Source: Zygnema cylindricum
Taxonomy: Eukaryota; Streptophyta; Zygnematophyceae; Zygnematales; Zygnemataceae
Direction of reading: 5' to 3'
DNA length: 64,000 nucleotides
Assembly (NCBI GenBank): GCA_037447655.1
Contig: JBBHKE010001566.1
Location: 62,001 to 126,000 of the forward strand
Below, in pieces: positions 26,392-38,982 of this stretch; within the stretch, counting starts at the first letter, position 1; each line of letters opens with the position of its first letter. Position numbers and translations under genes: made by a program. The notes beneath the pieces were generated by a model, which had not been told where the DNA came from, made no database searches, and was given only the letters and a program-made list of their open reading frames with translations.

Positions 26392-26619
26392 TATAGCAGT
26401 TTCCGCCAAAATATGGTACGACAATCTGAGGTTTTCTGTGCTTCAACCTTGAACAAAACCTTTGACTGCTCGTGAATAGTGATCGTGTTGCACATATATA
26501 AAGCATCAACTGCAACTGTGAACTGGTGTAGAATGCTGGTACACGTGAGTAAAGTACGGTACATCACGCACTGGAGGTAGTATGAATAGATCGTAATGAG
26601 GAAAAAGGATGGTTATTTC

Positions 26620-27506
26620 TAGTGTTGTGTATCGGTAAAAAAACTTATCGCGATAACACCGATACCGATAGTTATCGGTTATCGAACGGTCAGAGCTTCC
26701 GATATATCGGTCTGGGACCAACAAATTCCATATCGGCGATAACTTAAAAAATATATAGTATGCGTACAATAGTACTTTATAGCATACTGTATTATTTTAT
26801 TGATTTTGGCATGCCACGTATAAAAATCTGTTCCGTTACAGTTTAACTGCAATTTATTACCGTAAACGCGGCGCATAAGCGTTGGCTGGTTAACTGAACA
26901 AAAATTTAACGGCGACGTACGGAAATTTACTGAAAAACTGGTGAACATGGAACTGGAAAAGGACGGCGGACACAAAAGTACAACGGACGCAAAATAACAT
27001 TCTGCGCGCCGCTGGAATCGAACAGACGACTTGGAATGAGAAAACAGGAACGGACGGGCCAGCGTGAGCGCCGGCATCCCGGAATGGCTCTTTTGACAGC
27101 TTTTGCCAAAAAAGCCGACAGATTGACACGTGGCAGGTCCCTAGTGGATCTCAAGGAATTAAGGGACAAAGCCATGGCGTCGGATGTGAAAGGTGCATCG
27201 TTTTTACTGGATCCGTATCAAAATCGTACAGATTTCATGGCGGTTACACTACTTTTTATGCCTGCACACGTCCGGAGAATATGACGTACAGTTGAGTGTA
27301 CAAACCGTACATTTATCTGTACGGTCCGTACAGATATCGCCGATAATTATCGTTATCGGCATTATCGCCGATAAGTACCCGATATTATCGGCTACTTATC
27401 GGCGATAAGACCGATGTCGATATATCGTACCAATATATCGATTATCGGGTACCCGAAAAAAGGCCCATATCGGTTATCGGCAAATCCTTACCGATACACA
27501 ACACTA
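26620..27506. mobile_element. 887-bp hAT-like non-autonomous transposon
   Basis: Perfect 19-bp TIRs (TAGTGTTGTGTATCGGTAA) and an exact 8-bp target duplication GTTATTTC at 26,612-26,619 and 27,507-27,514. An 8-bp duplication and TAGNG-type ends are typical of hAT elements. Subterminal zones are dense in GATATATCG / TTATCGGC motifs, likely transposase-binding repeats. The middle (about 26,880-27,215) is shared with the copy near 59,050-59,732. No transposase ORF. Confidence 0.85.
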
Positions 27507-27614
27507 GTTATTTCCACTAGGAACATATTTGAATCTGTTTCGCTGTCGTATGTTATGACTTTTTCGAAGCGTCCTCAGAATGCCCTAAATTACTGGGCAT
27601 ATCTTTAACAATTA

Positions 27615-27760
27615 CACCGTGAATCGTTATTAGACTTATGTACTCTATATCGGCGCCCCAAAATTTTGGCATTGATACCCGAAATACCATGATTGATTAT
27701 ATTTTTTCCGTGACGTTAATAACGGTTCTTGTGAATTAGCGTCAATGGTGTCACCGTACA
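27615..27760. mobile_element. truncated MITE end
   Basis: Begins with TA followed by CACCGTGAATCGTTATTAGA, the terminus of the MITE family. No matching right end could be placed. Sequence at 27,770-27,810 resembles the family interior (AGTGTGGTGTACGGAGG), so the element may run further. Confidence 0.5.
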
Positions 27761-28629
27761 TATTTTAAGAATAGTGTGGTGTACGGAGGGTGGTTGTCCG
27801 TGCATCACTGTACTTCATTATCAGAAAACGTACGGAAAGGGTGGTGAATATATGTTGGTCGCATGTAGAACTGCGCTTATAATACACGTGGAGTGGAGTT
27901 TGCAACATAGGCGTTCGTATGTATTCAGATGCTTGTTTTTGTGTGTGATAATGTGAACGGATGACATGTTCACATGCGAAAAAATGCGTAAGTTACGAAA
28001 GCATATCGTCGCGTGCTTACATATGTCGTATGGCAATAAAAGTTTATTTTAATATGTTGTCATTTTAACATTATTTGAGGTACGTGGGTTTAAATAGAGT
28101 GCATATGTATCCTATTACATGTTCAAAGTGAAACATAACGGTAATACCGGACTGGTGAAGGAAATAAACCTTGATTAAAGTTAAATGTGACTCTAAAATG
28201 GGGTGTGGTACACAAAATGACAACAATTTAGAGTAATAATGCGTAAGTATTAGAATAAAGTTACACAATTTACATTGGAAAAATACGCCGCGCCTTCAAA
28301 ACCCGAAAAGATAACAAATTAGCGGCGAATGCGGACAGAACACAAATAAAAGATTCTTGTTCTGACCAATCCCATCCACGTCCTGGTCAACTGGTGAGTG
28401 ATGTGCGATTACCCTGTGTCCATTTTCAGTAATAATTTATAAATTTTTGAAGAAGATGCGTCGAACCGCCGCCACTGGTGATGGAACGACATTCAGTCCG
28501 CCATGGATTATTAGGGATTTTACAATAGTATTAGGGTTGTCGATTACATGGCGATACAACCTAGAAGGGCGCGTCATCTTCTACGATATACGAAGAAGAG
28601 CATGGGTAAGTGTGTCGCTATATCCGGTT

Positions 28630-29165
28630 TTTCGTCCCACTCTCACTCTCTTTTCCAATTTATCATTTTTTCCTTTCTCATTCTCTCTCCCTCTTCGTAT
28701 TGTAAAAACTTTTTTGTTCTTCTCGTCCCCATTTTCTACTCTCTCTCGCACTCTCTCTTTCCCAAATTCTCCCTTTGTCTCGTCCTGTTCTGTACCATTT
28801 ACCTATTACTGGTCCTATTACTGGTCCTATTACTGGCTGTCACTATTTTCTATCCACTTTGTCTGTCTCATCCTTCCTGTCTTATATATTTCCCCAACTG
28901 CTTTCTGTCATTATTTTGTTCCCATTCTCTCCCTCTCTCTTTTATTCTATTCCGAACCTTTTTTCTAATATTTTATGTCCCCTTCATTTCCTATACTCTC
29001 CCTCTCTCTTCTATTCTTCTCCATACCCTATCTACATTAGGCCATCCCCTCTCTTCTTTCCACTCTCTCTCTCTTTCTTTCTCTCGTTAAGTCCCGCACC
29101 CTTTCTCTATTCTTCACTCTCACTCTCGTCGCCCACTTTCTCTTTTTCAGTTTCCCCCTATTTTC
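28630..29165. repeat. pyrimidine-rich (CTCTCT / TTCCC) tract
   Basis: Low-complexity C/T-rich stretch; overlapping ORFs through it are composition artefacts. Just before it, from an ATG at 28,456, about 50 codons stay open to a donor-like GG|GTAAGTG near 28,606, but I recognise no protein and cannot find a matching acceptor. Confidence 0.6.
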
Positions 29166-30135
29166 TAACTCAATTATCCCCTGTTGTTTGTTTTACCTGT
29201 GTTTATCCTTTGTATACGATATTATAATCGACATTAAATTTTTTATTCTGGTGAAACCCATTCGACGGTCGGTGAATTTATTCTCACCCCACTGCAACAT
29301 ATGCATTCCGGGAAGAATTTAGGTTCATATACGAGATGTTGGTCGGAAGACATCGTTTGGAGCAACTCGTGGAGTACTTTGCAAGGACCTATCTTCGTCG
29401 TGACAGATGGCGATGACCACTTAGATATTGTGTGTAGTATTACCCAGGTTAACTTTTATTTTTAGTATGGGGTTACCATTCTATAAACGGGTTTTTTAGA
29501 GTAGTGTATGACATACGGCTTTGTATCATGGTGTATATTAGATGGATTCAACACATCCTTTGTGGAGTATAACGTTGTAAAGGATATCACTGTGAAATAT
29601 AAAATTGTATTTCTTTATCTTCCGCTGTTGTTATAAATGACTATTTTACTGTGAATTTACATTGTTTCTTTGTATAATTTTGTCTTTTTCCAATTTGATT
29701 CATGTGTATATCCTCATACCTTTTTTATACTGAATTGCATCTAATGTGATCGCCATGTACTCTTTGTGTATCATCCTTACACGCCGACATCATAACTTCA
29801 TGTATTTCACTGCTCTCCCCTTACCTTGATCGTATTGTACTTATATTACATGGAAGGTATGGTTTTGTATTCATTCCATTTGATTGTTTTCTTATCGATG
29901 TAAAAATGTGGAAATGATGCACAATAAAAGCGGGCGTCTTTCTTGATAGTCGGAATCTTATCCATTTACTGTCTAAACTCGCTCTTCATGGTCCAGCGAC
30001 GGACCAGTGTCGCCGTTGTAAGTCTGTGCGATGATGAAGGGTAGTCGTTACATTGGCAGAAAATGAAGAGGACATACTTGTTTTTGTCGGAGATAACGAC
30101 GAAGTGGAAAATTGTATGGGATTTCATTACAGCGA
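29166..30135. other. AT-rich, no supported gene
   Basis: A short protein-like stretch (FREEFRFIYEMLVGRHRLEQ...) is open at about 29,291-29,410 but has an in-frame stop on each side and no acceptor AG in front, so it looks like a relic. Nothing else is recognisable. Confidence 0.5.
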
Positions 30136-30139
30136 CGAG

Positions 30140-30645
30140 GCAGTATCGTCGCTGATAAGGAAAAAAAAAATCCTGAAACTGCACCTTCATACAGTGACAA
30201 CAATTAAAATTTCTCGATGGATGACTAACAAGGTGACGAAGCCTACTCGTCGCTGATTAGTTTTTCATGTGAAATCAATTAAATTCCTCGATGGATGACT
30301 AGCAAGGCGACGAAGCCTACTCGTTGCTGATTAGTTTTTCATGTGAAATTAATTAAATTCCTCGATGGATGACTAGGAAGGCGACGAAGCCTACTCGTCG
30401 CTGATTAGTTTTTCATGTGAAATCAATGAAATTCCTCGATGGATGACTAGCAAGGCGACAAAGCCTACTCGTCGCTGATTAGTTTTTCATGTGAAATCAA
30501 TTAAATTCCTCGATGGATGACTAGCAAGGCGACGAAGCCTACTCGTCGCTGATTAGTTTTTCATAAGAAATCAATTAAATTCCTCGATGGATGACTAGGA
30601 AGGCGACAAAGCCTACCTAGTTGCTGATTAGTTTAACATATACAA
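30140..30645. repeat. 74-bp tandem repeat array, about 6 units
   Basis: The anchor CTCGATGGATGACTA recurs at 30,213, 30,287, 30,361, 30,435, 30,509 and 30,583, exactly 74 bp apart. Each unit has a small palindrome, GCGACGAAGCCTACTCGTCGC-like. The same paired CGACGA/TCGTCG signature is scattered near 29,996, 32,700, 32,823, 40,852, 40,905 and 41,057, that is on both sides of the DDE transposase gene. It therefore probably belongs to that transposon as subterminal repeats. Confidence 0.85.
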
Positions 30646-33600
30646 TGCATCAAATTCCATACATCCAGTGTACATGCACACTCCAATTTCTGTATAACAC
30701 TTTAACAACATGTTACGATAAACACACGATTAAATTTAAGTTAAAGATACGCCATTATAAACAACATGTATCTTTTTTAAAAAACAACAATGTATTCTCC
30801 CAAAAAAAATCGTACAAATATATCAAATCCTGTTTGTCCTATGAAGTGAATAGCTACTAAAATCTTTAGACCTCACTGCCGCTCATCGCCCCATCGGTGT
30901 AAATACTGTCTTGATGACTGTCGGCATCTTCAATATTTTGGAGGAATTCTCTTGCCCTTGGGCAACGGGGTTCTACTACCTCGCCTTCGAAGTGGTTTTG
31001 TTGTTTGGCGATTATTGCTTGCAATTAATGTGTGAGCATGTCTTTTTCCCACAGTCCATTGCGTAAGGACAAGCCACATTGAATCATGGCTTTTCGAGCA
31101 TAACTCATTCCGTTTCTGTCCCTCATTGCATTAACCTCTCGGATGGAGTCCCTTGCCAATTTCAAAAAAAAAGCCTTACCGGGTCCAACCAATTTTCCGG
31201 ACCACCCACGGCTCGAAGGTTTAGCCCATTCCCCGGTTTTGATACCTTTAGCTTTCAAACTGTCCCATATGCGAGTCCAAACGTCCTTGATTTTAGAAAT
31301 GACAAACGAGTCGGCCGGTTGAAGAAGATGCGTTGCACTAGGGGGGAAGAAGTGGAGAATTGTGTTTTCGCTTCAAGAGCTCGCTCCAGATCCTCCGACA
31401 TGTTATGTTCACCACAGTTGTCAAGGAACATGATTTTTTGCCGTCCCAACCGGTCCCCTTGATAAGCCCTCGTCTCTCCGAACCATTGTGGGAAGACCGT
31501 TTTGTCGTTCCAACCTTTCGGACCGGTCCGGTAACAAACACCTGAAAACATATATAATAGACCACAATAAGAAAATAATTATAACTTCATACCGCTTGCA
31601 TACATTTTTCCCAGCGCGATTAAGACATACATAAATATTTGTGAAAGGAAAATCGTGCAACAGATTGAGATTGAAAATTAAGTATAGAGAAGAATACTCA
31701 TCTGGGACGTTGTTCAGTAATCCTTGTATCGGGTAACTTCGTGCAGGATTTGCAAAAATTATCATCAGGCTCTCGATCCGTGCGTTAACCCCACCTGTTA
31801 TTCGAACCATGAGAGTCATGGATTCACCTCCTCCGGCGACGTCGGCATATTTCACCACGTCATCCCCTCGAAACCCCAATGTCTTCCCATTGTCTTGATT
31901 GACGATCACGTGTATTTCGTCCATGTTTTCCACGAGATCTTCATTGAAAATTCCTGGTATACATACGACAACAAACCGAAAATAAACAAATTATTATTTG
32001 GTGAGTATATGTCATTAAGTAGGAAACAATACGAGATGAAAAATCAATGGAAATAAATGAGACATTAGCATTTTAACTCCAAATTCAAGCGTGGCTTACC
32101 GGATTCAAAACCTCGTTTTAGTACGCCCATGTGGAAGGCTACGGTTCGCTCGACGTAGTCATCTTTCTCAGGGCTACATTGTAGTTTCCCCTTTTGTGCA
32201 CGCACAACAATGTTGTGCTTTTCTTGGCACCTTTGCACCCACCTTTTATTGATTATTGGATGCGTTTCGGACCCATCATTATTGAACCATTCCGGGCCAT
32301 ACTCTTCTCTCCTTCGTCTTATTATATCACGTGCTATGTCCCCGAGAATTGCGGTGGACATCTTCATTCCCGCTTTCTTAAACCGTTCAAAATCCTCAAG
32401 TAACTCCTCGTGTATAACTGTGACCAAAGTGGCTTCCTTGCGTCCTCGTCCCGGTAATGCCTTGGTAACCGCCACCGATCTCCTCCCAAAACTCGAAGTC
32501 GAAAATGTACGAGTTGACTCTCTTATCCCATCGAGCATGGACCTCCTTTCTACCCACCATTGCTTAGCTTTTTGATACTCTGTACACAATAAAAATAAAA
32601 CCAACAATAGATAAAGAATAAGTTTCAAAATGAATGTAGCTACATTACCAACATTTTTATGATGAACAACAAAATTTAACGACTAAATATTGACGTAACA
32701 TAATTAGCGATGAATAATTGTCGTCGCTAATTATGTCACGTCACATTGATTTTTCAACGTATCCCTTGACATATTCTCATCTGTAGACTACCCATGATTT
32801 TTTGCAAGTTCACAGTCCATGCAACGACGACACAGTCTCGTCGTTAAACCGGTAATTACGACTGTCTTACATAAATGTGACAATAGGAAAACCATAAAAA
32901 CGGTTAACAATTATTTAACGTACATACGACGAGTAAAGGGAATTGAAGCAAGAAGTTAATACACGGATAGACAATGAAAAAAAAAAAAAAACAATGGGAA
33001 CACAATGGAGGGTGAAGGAGAAATCGAGTTACCTCCCCGTCGGATGAAGGCCATTAATATGAACCTCATCATCTCCCATCAACGTCGCCTAACCTCTGCA
33101 AGCTCTTGAGTCAAATTTTCAATCAACCGATGAACCCCTATCATCGCTACTTTTTGAGCCGCCACCCTACGATTGAGAATTTCGACCTCATTCCTTAATT
33201 GTTCTACCTCTGGTGATGGAGGGGGCTCATCGACATGTGGAACCCTCAAAATTTCCCAAAGATAAGTTCGTCGCACTTGTACATTCCGGAAGCGCTGCAA
33301 AACCGCACTTCGCGCATCTAAAAATGCATTTAAGTCGAGAGTACGAATTGCACGACGAATGATAGTGAATAACCGTGGGTCCCAAGAATGATAATGCCGC
33401 AATAATTCCGGCACATCAATCTCGAATCCGGTCACTCTACAGACAACCCAAGTGAACCGAGCATCATTAGGCTGAAAATGCCTAATGTATGGAAAATTCG
33501 AAGCATGGTTGTAAGATGCAATATACAACCATGTTGGGTGGGCGGGGACATCCGGAGGGATGTCGAGGATTTCCGGGACGGGGTTCAACCACCGGTCGAT

Positions 33601-33817
33601 GGGTCGAGGCTCCGCATAACGCCAGTAATCAGGCCATTCCTCCACCGGGATGTAATGCGCCGCCGTTGGTCGGAAGCCATCCATGGCCTCATCTCCGACT
33701 AGTGGCGGAAAAAACCAGTCCGGTTCCTCCTCTCGGATGGGAACTTCACGGTTCGGTGTATTTCGACCTAGTTCTACCACCACGAGAGCCCTCTCGCAGT
33801 CCGGTGAAGGAGGAAAA

Positions 33818-34814
33818 TGTTGAAATAATAAATCTTAATACTCACTAAACAGAGCTGTGAGGAGAGACCAAGTACTTAGAATACTTTGGTCTAGATAAAT
33901 TGTAATACTTACCTCATTTAGTGTGACAGTAGCAGTAGTACTTTTGAAGTGTATTGTACTTCTGCAGGGACACGTGTCAAAAAATAAACATCATACGCGT
34001 TTTTGGGAAAGCGCCGACACACTTTACCACGCGTCGCACATCGAACGAATACTGTTGAAGAATCAAACGGACGGAGACTCAACCGATTGTCCGCGAAGAT
34101 AGTGGTACAACATTCAACGACGACCGTAGATGCGAATCGAGTGAACGGACGAGATTCACGTGGGACCACAAATGACTCATCACTTGGTACAATCTCAAGT
34201 GACTTGGAGCACTTGATCAACAGTCAGATGGACTCTAATATCCACTGCTGACTAAGCACCCTGAACTCTACTGTACGGGAATCTATTTGCATATCTGAAA
34301 CACAGTAGTTTTTACTTAGCGAATTAGAATGTAGTGATCCACTAAGTATATTTTTGTTTAGTAGTCAAATTGGGTTTGGATGTACTCACAGTACAAATAG
34401 TGTACTGATTCGGTACCTTTTCGTAAGTGTAGTACAGTACTGCTATTCCAGGTGTAGCCATCGGATTAGTTATTTTTCAGTAGATACTCTTTGTAAGTAT
34501 AAAGTTAGGACTTAGCCAAAATTGTAAGTATCCAGTATTGAGATCTAACTCTCTAAGTGACAATTTTTGGGAAACTTCCAAGTGTTGTATCTTATGGTAT
34601 ACTCGTTCAATTGGGCTGCAATTTTGGGAATTGGCAGATTGCATGTGATACTGTATAATTGTGGAATTTGGTGATATTTGGAAACTGTGAGCACATTTTG
34701 TGTTATATCAAAGTTGGTTGTTTGATAGGATTTCAGGTAGCTTTTCCTGAAGTCTATGTCTACATCCACTACTACTGGTGAACCTCCACCTGCAACTGTG
34801 GTTGTAGAACAACA
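33818..34814 (+). repeat. copia 5' LTR
   Basis: TG...CA termini; nearly identical to 38,983-39,978. Its last 59 bases contain an ATG (34,756) that is in frame with the gag sequence downstream. Confidence 0.95.
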
Positions 34815-37800
34815 GGTTATAGGCCTTTCCTCTTGAATTCCTGTCTTCAACAGCCTGAAGTATGCAAACTGGGCAGCTATGGTTGAATCATCTTTTGAAA
34901 CTGCTGACTTGATGGGGGTCTTGGATGGATCTCTTGCTAAAACGGATCCGAGCTTGGCTAAGAAGAACTCTCTCGCTCGAAACAATTTGATTCTTTTTAT
35001 CTCAGAGAGTCTGGTTATGTCTCGGCTCAAGATGAAAAAGGCAAGCGAGATTTGGACTTCACTGAAAAATTCCCACGAAAATGCGAACGTCCAGGAGGAG
35101 CTTCTGGTGGCTGGCCGGATCTGGGACTACAAATACTCGGGGGGATCTATGACCGAGTATTGTGATAAGTTAAGGGAACTCATTGATGCACACTCTTCAG
35201 CTGGTGGAACTTTTCCAGAGTTCCAGCAAGCTGCTTTTCTTATTAGAGGTCTCCCTAGTCATATGAAGGGAGTGTCCACAACTTTGAAAGGGCATAGTAA
35301 GTCTAGTTGGACTTTTCAGTTAGCTTACAATCTTATACTAGAGGAAGAATCTACAAGTAAGGTCCTTGATGGTGAAAAGAAAGTAGAGGCTTTTAATACA
35401 GACTTTGAAAGAAAAAATCAGTTTAATCAGAACAAAAACCAATTTAACCACACTCAAACCAGTTTAATCAAAATCAAACCCAATTTAATCAGGGCAGTCA
35501 AAGGCCAAATAGACAGTCTTCTAACGCTTTTTTTTATTGTTCTGAGAGGGGACATGGTTATAAATACTGTCCAAAACTGAAAAAGGCAAATGAAACTGGT
35601 TTATACAGACTCGGATGGCAACAAAGCCAGTTTCACTAAGGCTTTTCTCGCAATCCATCACGAGGGAATGCCCTTTTTTCAGCCTTTGCAGATGATGCAG
35701 ATTCATCTCTGAGCTTCAATGATGAAGAGGATGCGGAGTTATTTGCTATGGCGACAGCAATGGAGGGTCTTAAAGACGGTGGATGGATCATGGACACCGG
35801 GGCATCGGCCCACATGTGCTGGGACAAAGCCGTTTTTACAAATTTAAAGCATACACCTCCGAAAAATATCTACTATGCCTGTGGCATGAGTGTCCTCTCA
35901 TCGGCAAAGGGGGATGTATCTCTAATGGTAGATGTGGGGGGAAAGTCTGTAGAACGAACTCTCTACAATGTTTTATATGTTCCAGATTTTAAAAAGAATC
36001 TCTTTTCTACGTCTTTAGTAGAGAGTAAGGGATTTGAGGTCACCCTTAAAAGTGGGAGATAGGTTGTTAGTAAGCTAGGAAAAATAGCAGTAACAGAAAC
36101 AAGAGATGCCAGTATGTGTACAGGATGGACATGGCTGAATGCAAAGAAAAAGATGTTTTGTATTCCAGTGTGTCATCTGAGAAGGGGTTATGGCATAAGA
36201 GGTTAGGACATATCAATTATGAAAGTTTGAGAAAAATGGTGAATACTGGGAAAGTCAAGGGTGTTTCTCTCACATCTCAGCCTGTAAAAACCTGCGATGG
36301 CTGCTCACTAGGCAAAATTCATAAATTGCCATTCCCACAGGAATCGGAAAACATATCTACAAAAGTTCTACAGCTCGTTCATTCGGATGTCCTCGGCCCA
36401 TCCCAAGTACCGTCGGCTGGAAGAGTAAAGTACATGGTCACTTTCACTGATGATTTCTCCAGGTACACAAAAGTCTATTTTATGAGGAACAAGAGTGAAG
36501 TGTTCACTCACTTTAAGCACTATAAAGTCTGGGCTGAGAAACTACACGGAGTGCCAATCTTGGCGTTCAGATCGGATAATGGAGGTGAATACACCTCTAA
36601 CGAATTTAAGCAATTTCTACTTGATGAAGGTATAATTCACAATCTGACAGTTCCATATACTATTGAGCAGAATGGAGTTTCTGAAAGATTAAACAGGACA
36701 GTAACAGAGGTTGTTAGGTCTATGCTTGCAGACAAAGGTGTAGATCTAAAATTCTGGGCTGAAGCACTAAACTGCGCGGTCTATATAAAGAATAGAGTAG
36801 CATCCAGATCTGTCAGCACTACACCTTATGAGCTCTAGACAGGAAAGGTACCAGATGTTAGTCACTTTAAAGTGTTTGGGAGTAAATGCTATATTTTAGA
36901 TAACTCCCCAGATAAGTGGAAAATGGAAGCCAAAGGCTTAGCATGAATTCTCTTGGGGTATGATGATAATGCAAAGGGGTATAGAGTGTATGTCTTAGAT
37001 AAACAAAAAATCTTTGTGTCTCGGAACATTCAGATAAAAGATGAACACGATTCGGCTGATCTGTTCAAAATTACAGATGAGGCGACAGAAAAACAAGAAA
37101 CAGGAGTATGTCATCTTTCACCATCAACATCAGGTGTATTTTCCGGTGCAACCCCCTCCCATAACACCTTCTTCTACTACACCGTTTGTTCCTGCTACGG
37201 ATGCTTCTCCATTGCATCAAACTCCGGAAAACCAAACTGCTACACCTTCGGATCCTGCGGCAGTTTGAGCACCACGAAATCAGAGATTGCCGACCATTTC
37301 AGCCTCAGAATTTCCGGGGGGAAGAAGATCTAGCAATCGTCTGCAAACCGGTTCTCACTTTGCTTTTTCTACAGCATCAGGGGAGCCTATGACTATCAAA
37401 GAGGCCTTCTCATCACCGGAGAGAAACCACTAGATTGAGGCGGCCAACGATGAGATGAAGTCGATTATGGAGGCACAGATATGGGAGCTGGTGGACCTGC
37501 CTCCGGGGAGGAAAGCCATTAGAAGCAAGTGGGTCTTCAAAGTCAAACTGAATCCGGATAACACTATCGAAAGATATAAGGCCAGACTTGTGGCCAAAGG
37601 ATACAACGAGAAAGAAGGTATTGACTTTGAGGAAACCTTCTCCCCAGTCGTTAGATTTCCTACTGTAAGAATTTTGTTGAGTATAGCAGCTATAGAAAAC
37701 ATGGAAATTCATCAGATGGATGTTAAGACAGCATTTTTGCATGGAGAGTTAGAAGAAACTATTTATATGCAGCAGCCTGAAATGTATGAAGAAAAATGAA

Positions 37801-38959
37801 AAGAAAAGTCAGTTTGTAAACTGATAAAATCTCTGTATGACTAAAACAAGCCCCCAGACAATGCAATCTAAAGCTAGATGAATTTTTGACTAGTCTAGGA
37901 TTCAAAAGAATTAGCTCAGGTCACTCAGTATATGTCTTACAAGGGGAAGATGGAATTCTTTATATCGCTGTATATGTGGATGATCTTTTACTAATAAGCA
38001 AATCCATAGATGAAATAAACCGTATCAAAGCAGCTTTGAGGTCTAAGTTTGAAATGAAAGACCTCGGTGAGGCTAAATATATTTTGGGCATACAAGTTGA
38101 AAAAGACAGAGATAACAGATTGATTATGCTAACCCAGAAAGAAGCAATAGGGAACTTGCTGGAAAAGTTTGAGATGAAAGATGTGAAGGGATCTGTAAAT
38201 CCCATGGAAGCTAGGCAGAAGTTGGAGGGAAGTGAATCAGACTCAGGCATAATGGTTAGTGAAAGTTTAGAGTCAGGGGAGGAAGAGTTTATGGCTACAA
38301 AGCCATACAGACAAGTAGTGGGAAGTCTTATTTATTTTATAAATTGTACGAGGCCAGACATTGCTGCAGCTGTAGGAGTCTTAAGTAGGAGTCTTTGGAA
38401 CCCTAAAAGAGCATATTGGGAAGCAACAAAGAGGGTTCTGAGATACCTGGCAGGTACCCGAAACCTCAAGCTTATACTCGGTGGAGGAGAGGTAAAATTA
38501 CAAACTTGGAGCGATGCCAGCTATGGAGATATGCCAAGCCGGAAATCAACAACCACCTTCATTCTGAAAATTGGGAATGGAACTTGCTGCTCGAGAAGCA
38601 AATTAGAGAAGGTTACGGCTCAGTCCACGATGGAGTCGGAATATATGGCAGCCAGCTCTGCCCTCAAGGAACTCCTATGGGTTAAGGCCACTTTGCAAGA
38701 ACTTGGGTATATGCAAACTGGTCCTCAGGTTATCTGGTGTGACAATCAGGCAGCAATTGCCATTCCCTCTAACCCTAGTCATCATTTTAAAAGCAAACAC
38801 ATGGATGTCAGGCTACACTTTGTGAGAGAAAATGTGCTTGCAAGAGTGATAAAAATGAGTTATTTACCGGATGAAAAGATGGTGGCTGATATGATGACTA
38901 AAGCTCTTCCAGCTCCTAAGTTGAAGTATTGTAGAGAGTCTGTTGGGTTAAGTGAGTAA
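34756..38959 (+). pseudogene. copia gag-pol polyprotein, multiply broken
   Basis: Gag: residues from 34,756, with the conserved retrotransposon gag part at 34,879-35,400 (KMKKASEIWTSLKNS, GRIWDYKYSGGSMTEYCDKL) and a decayed CCHC knuckle near 35,530 (YCSERGHGYKYC). Protease: MDTGASAHMC at about 35,790. Integrase: pre-integrase WHKRLGHINYESL, then catalytic blocks HSDVLGPS, RSDNGGEY and QNGVSERLNRT. Reverse transcriptase: [36 protein letters not shown] and YVDDLLL at about 37,971. RNase H: TAQSTMESEYMAASSALKEL, ending with TAA at 38,957. Breaks: TGA 34,834; frameshift near 35,525; TAG 36,060; TAG 36,836; TGA 36,944; breaks near 37,330-37,440; TGA 37,796; and loss of one G in the LYGLKQ block at about 37,838. 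Not able to make functional protein. Confidence 0.92.
34815..34826 (+). promoter_or_regulatory. probable half-tRNA primer binding site
   Basis: The bases directly after the LTR, GGTTATAGGCCT, match 10 of 12 positions of the complement of the anticodon region of plant initiator tRNA-Met (GGTTATGGGCCC). The usual copia site, TGG followed by the complement of the tRNA 3' end, is absent. Confidence 0.6.
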
Positions 38960-38969
38960 GTGAGTCTAA

Positions 38970-38982
38970 AGATTTAGGGGAG
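38970..38982 (+). promoter_or_regulatory. polypurine tract of the copia element
   Basis: Purine-rich run (ending AGGGGAG) directly before the 3' LTR, the expected plus-strand primer position. Confidence 0.7.

Noticed and set aside
26890-27284. Short ORFs inside the hAT-like element as a transposase remnant
   Set aside because: The similarity to the 59-kb copy is at DNA level; frames are not conserved between copies and no hAT motif is seen.
28447-29227. Overlapping 150-180-codon ORFs rich in Ser/Leu/Phe/Pro
   Set aside because: All three frames are open because the sequence is C/T-rich; no domain or splice pattern supports a protein.
29291-29410. Exon of an unknown gene (FREEFRFIYEML...)
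   Set aside because: In-frame stops on both sides and no acceptor AG in front; at best a relic.
30140-30645. CRISPR-like array
   Set aside because: A plant nuclear tandem repeat with whole-unit identity at 74-bp period and no unique spacers.
34756-38959. Reverse transcriptase region as an integrated plant pararetrovirus
   Set aside because: Integrase precedes reverse transcriptase, there are two LTRs and a target duplication, so it is a copia retrotransposon.
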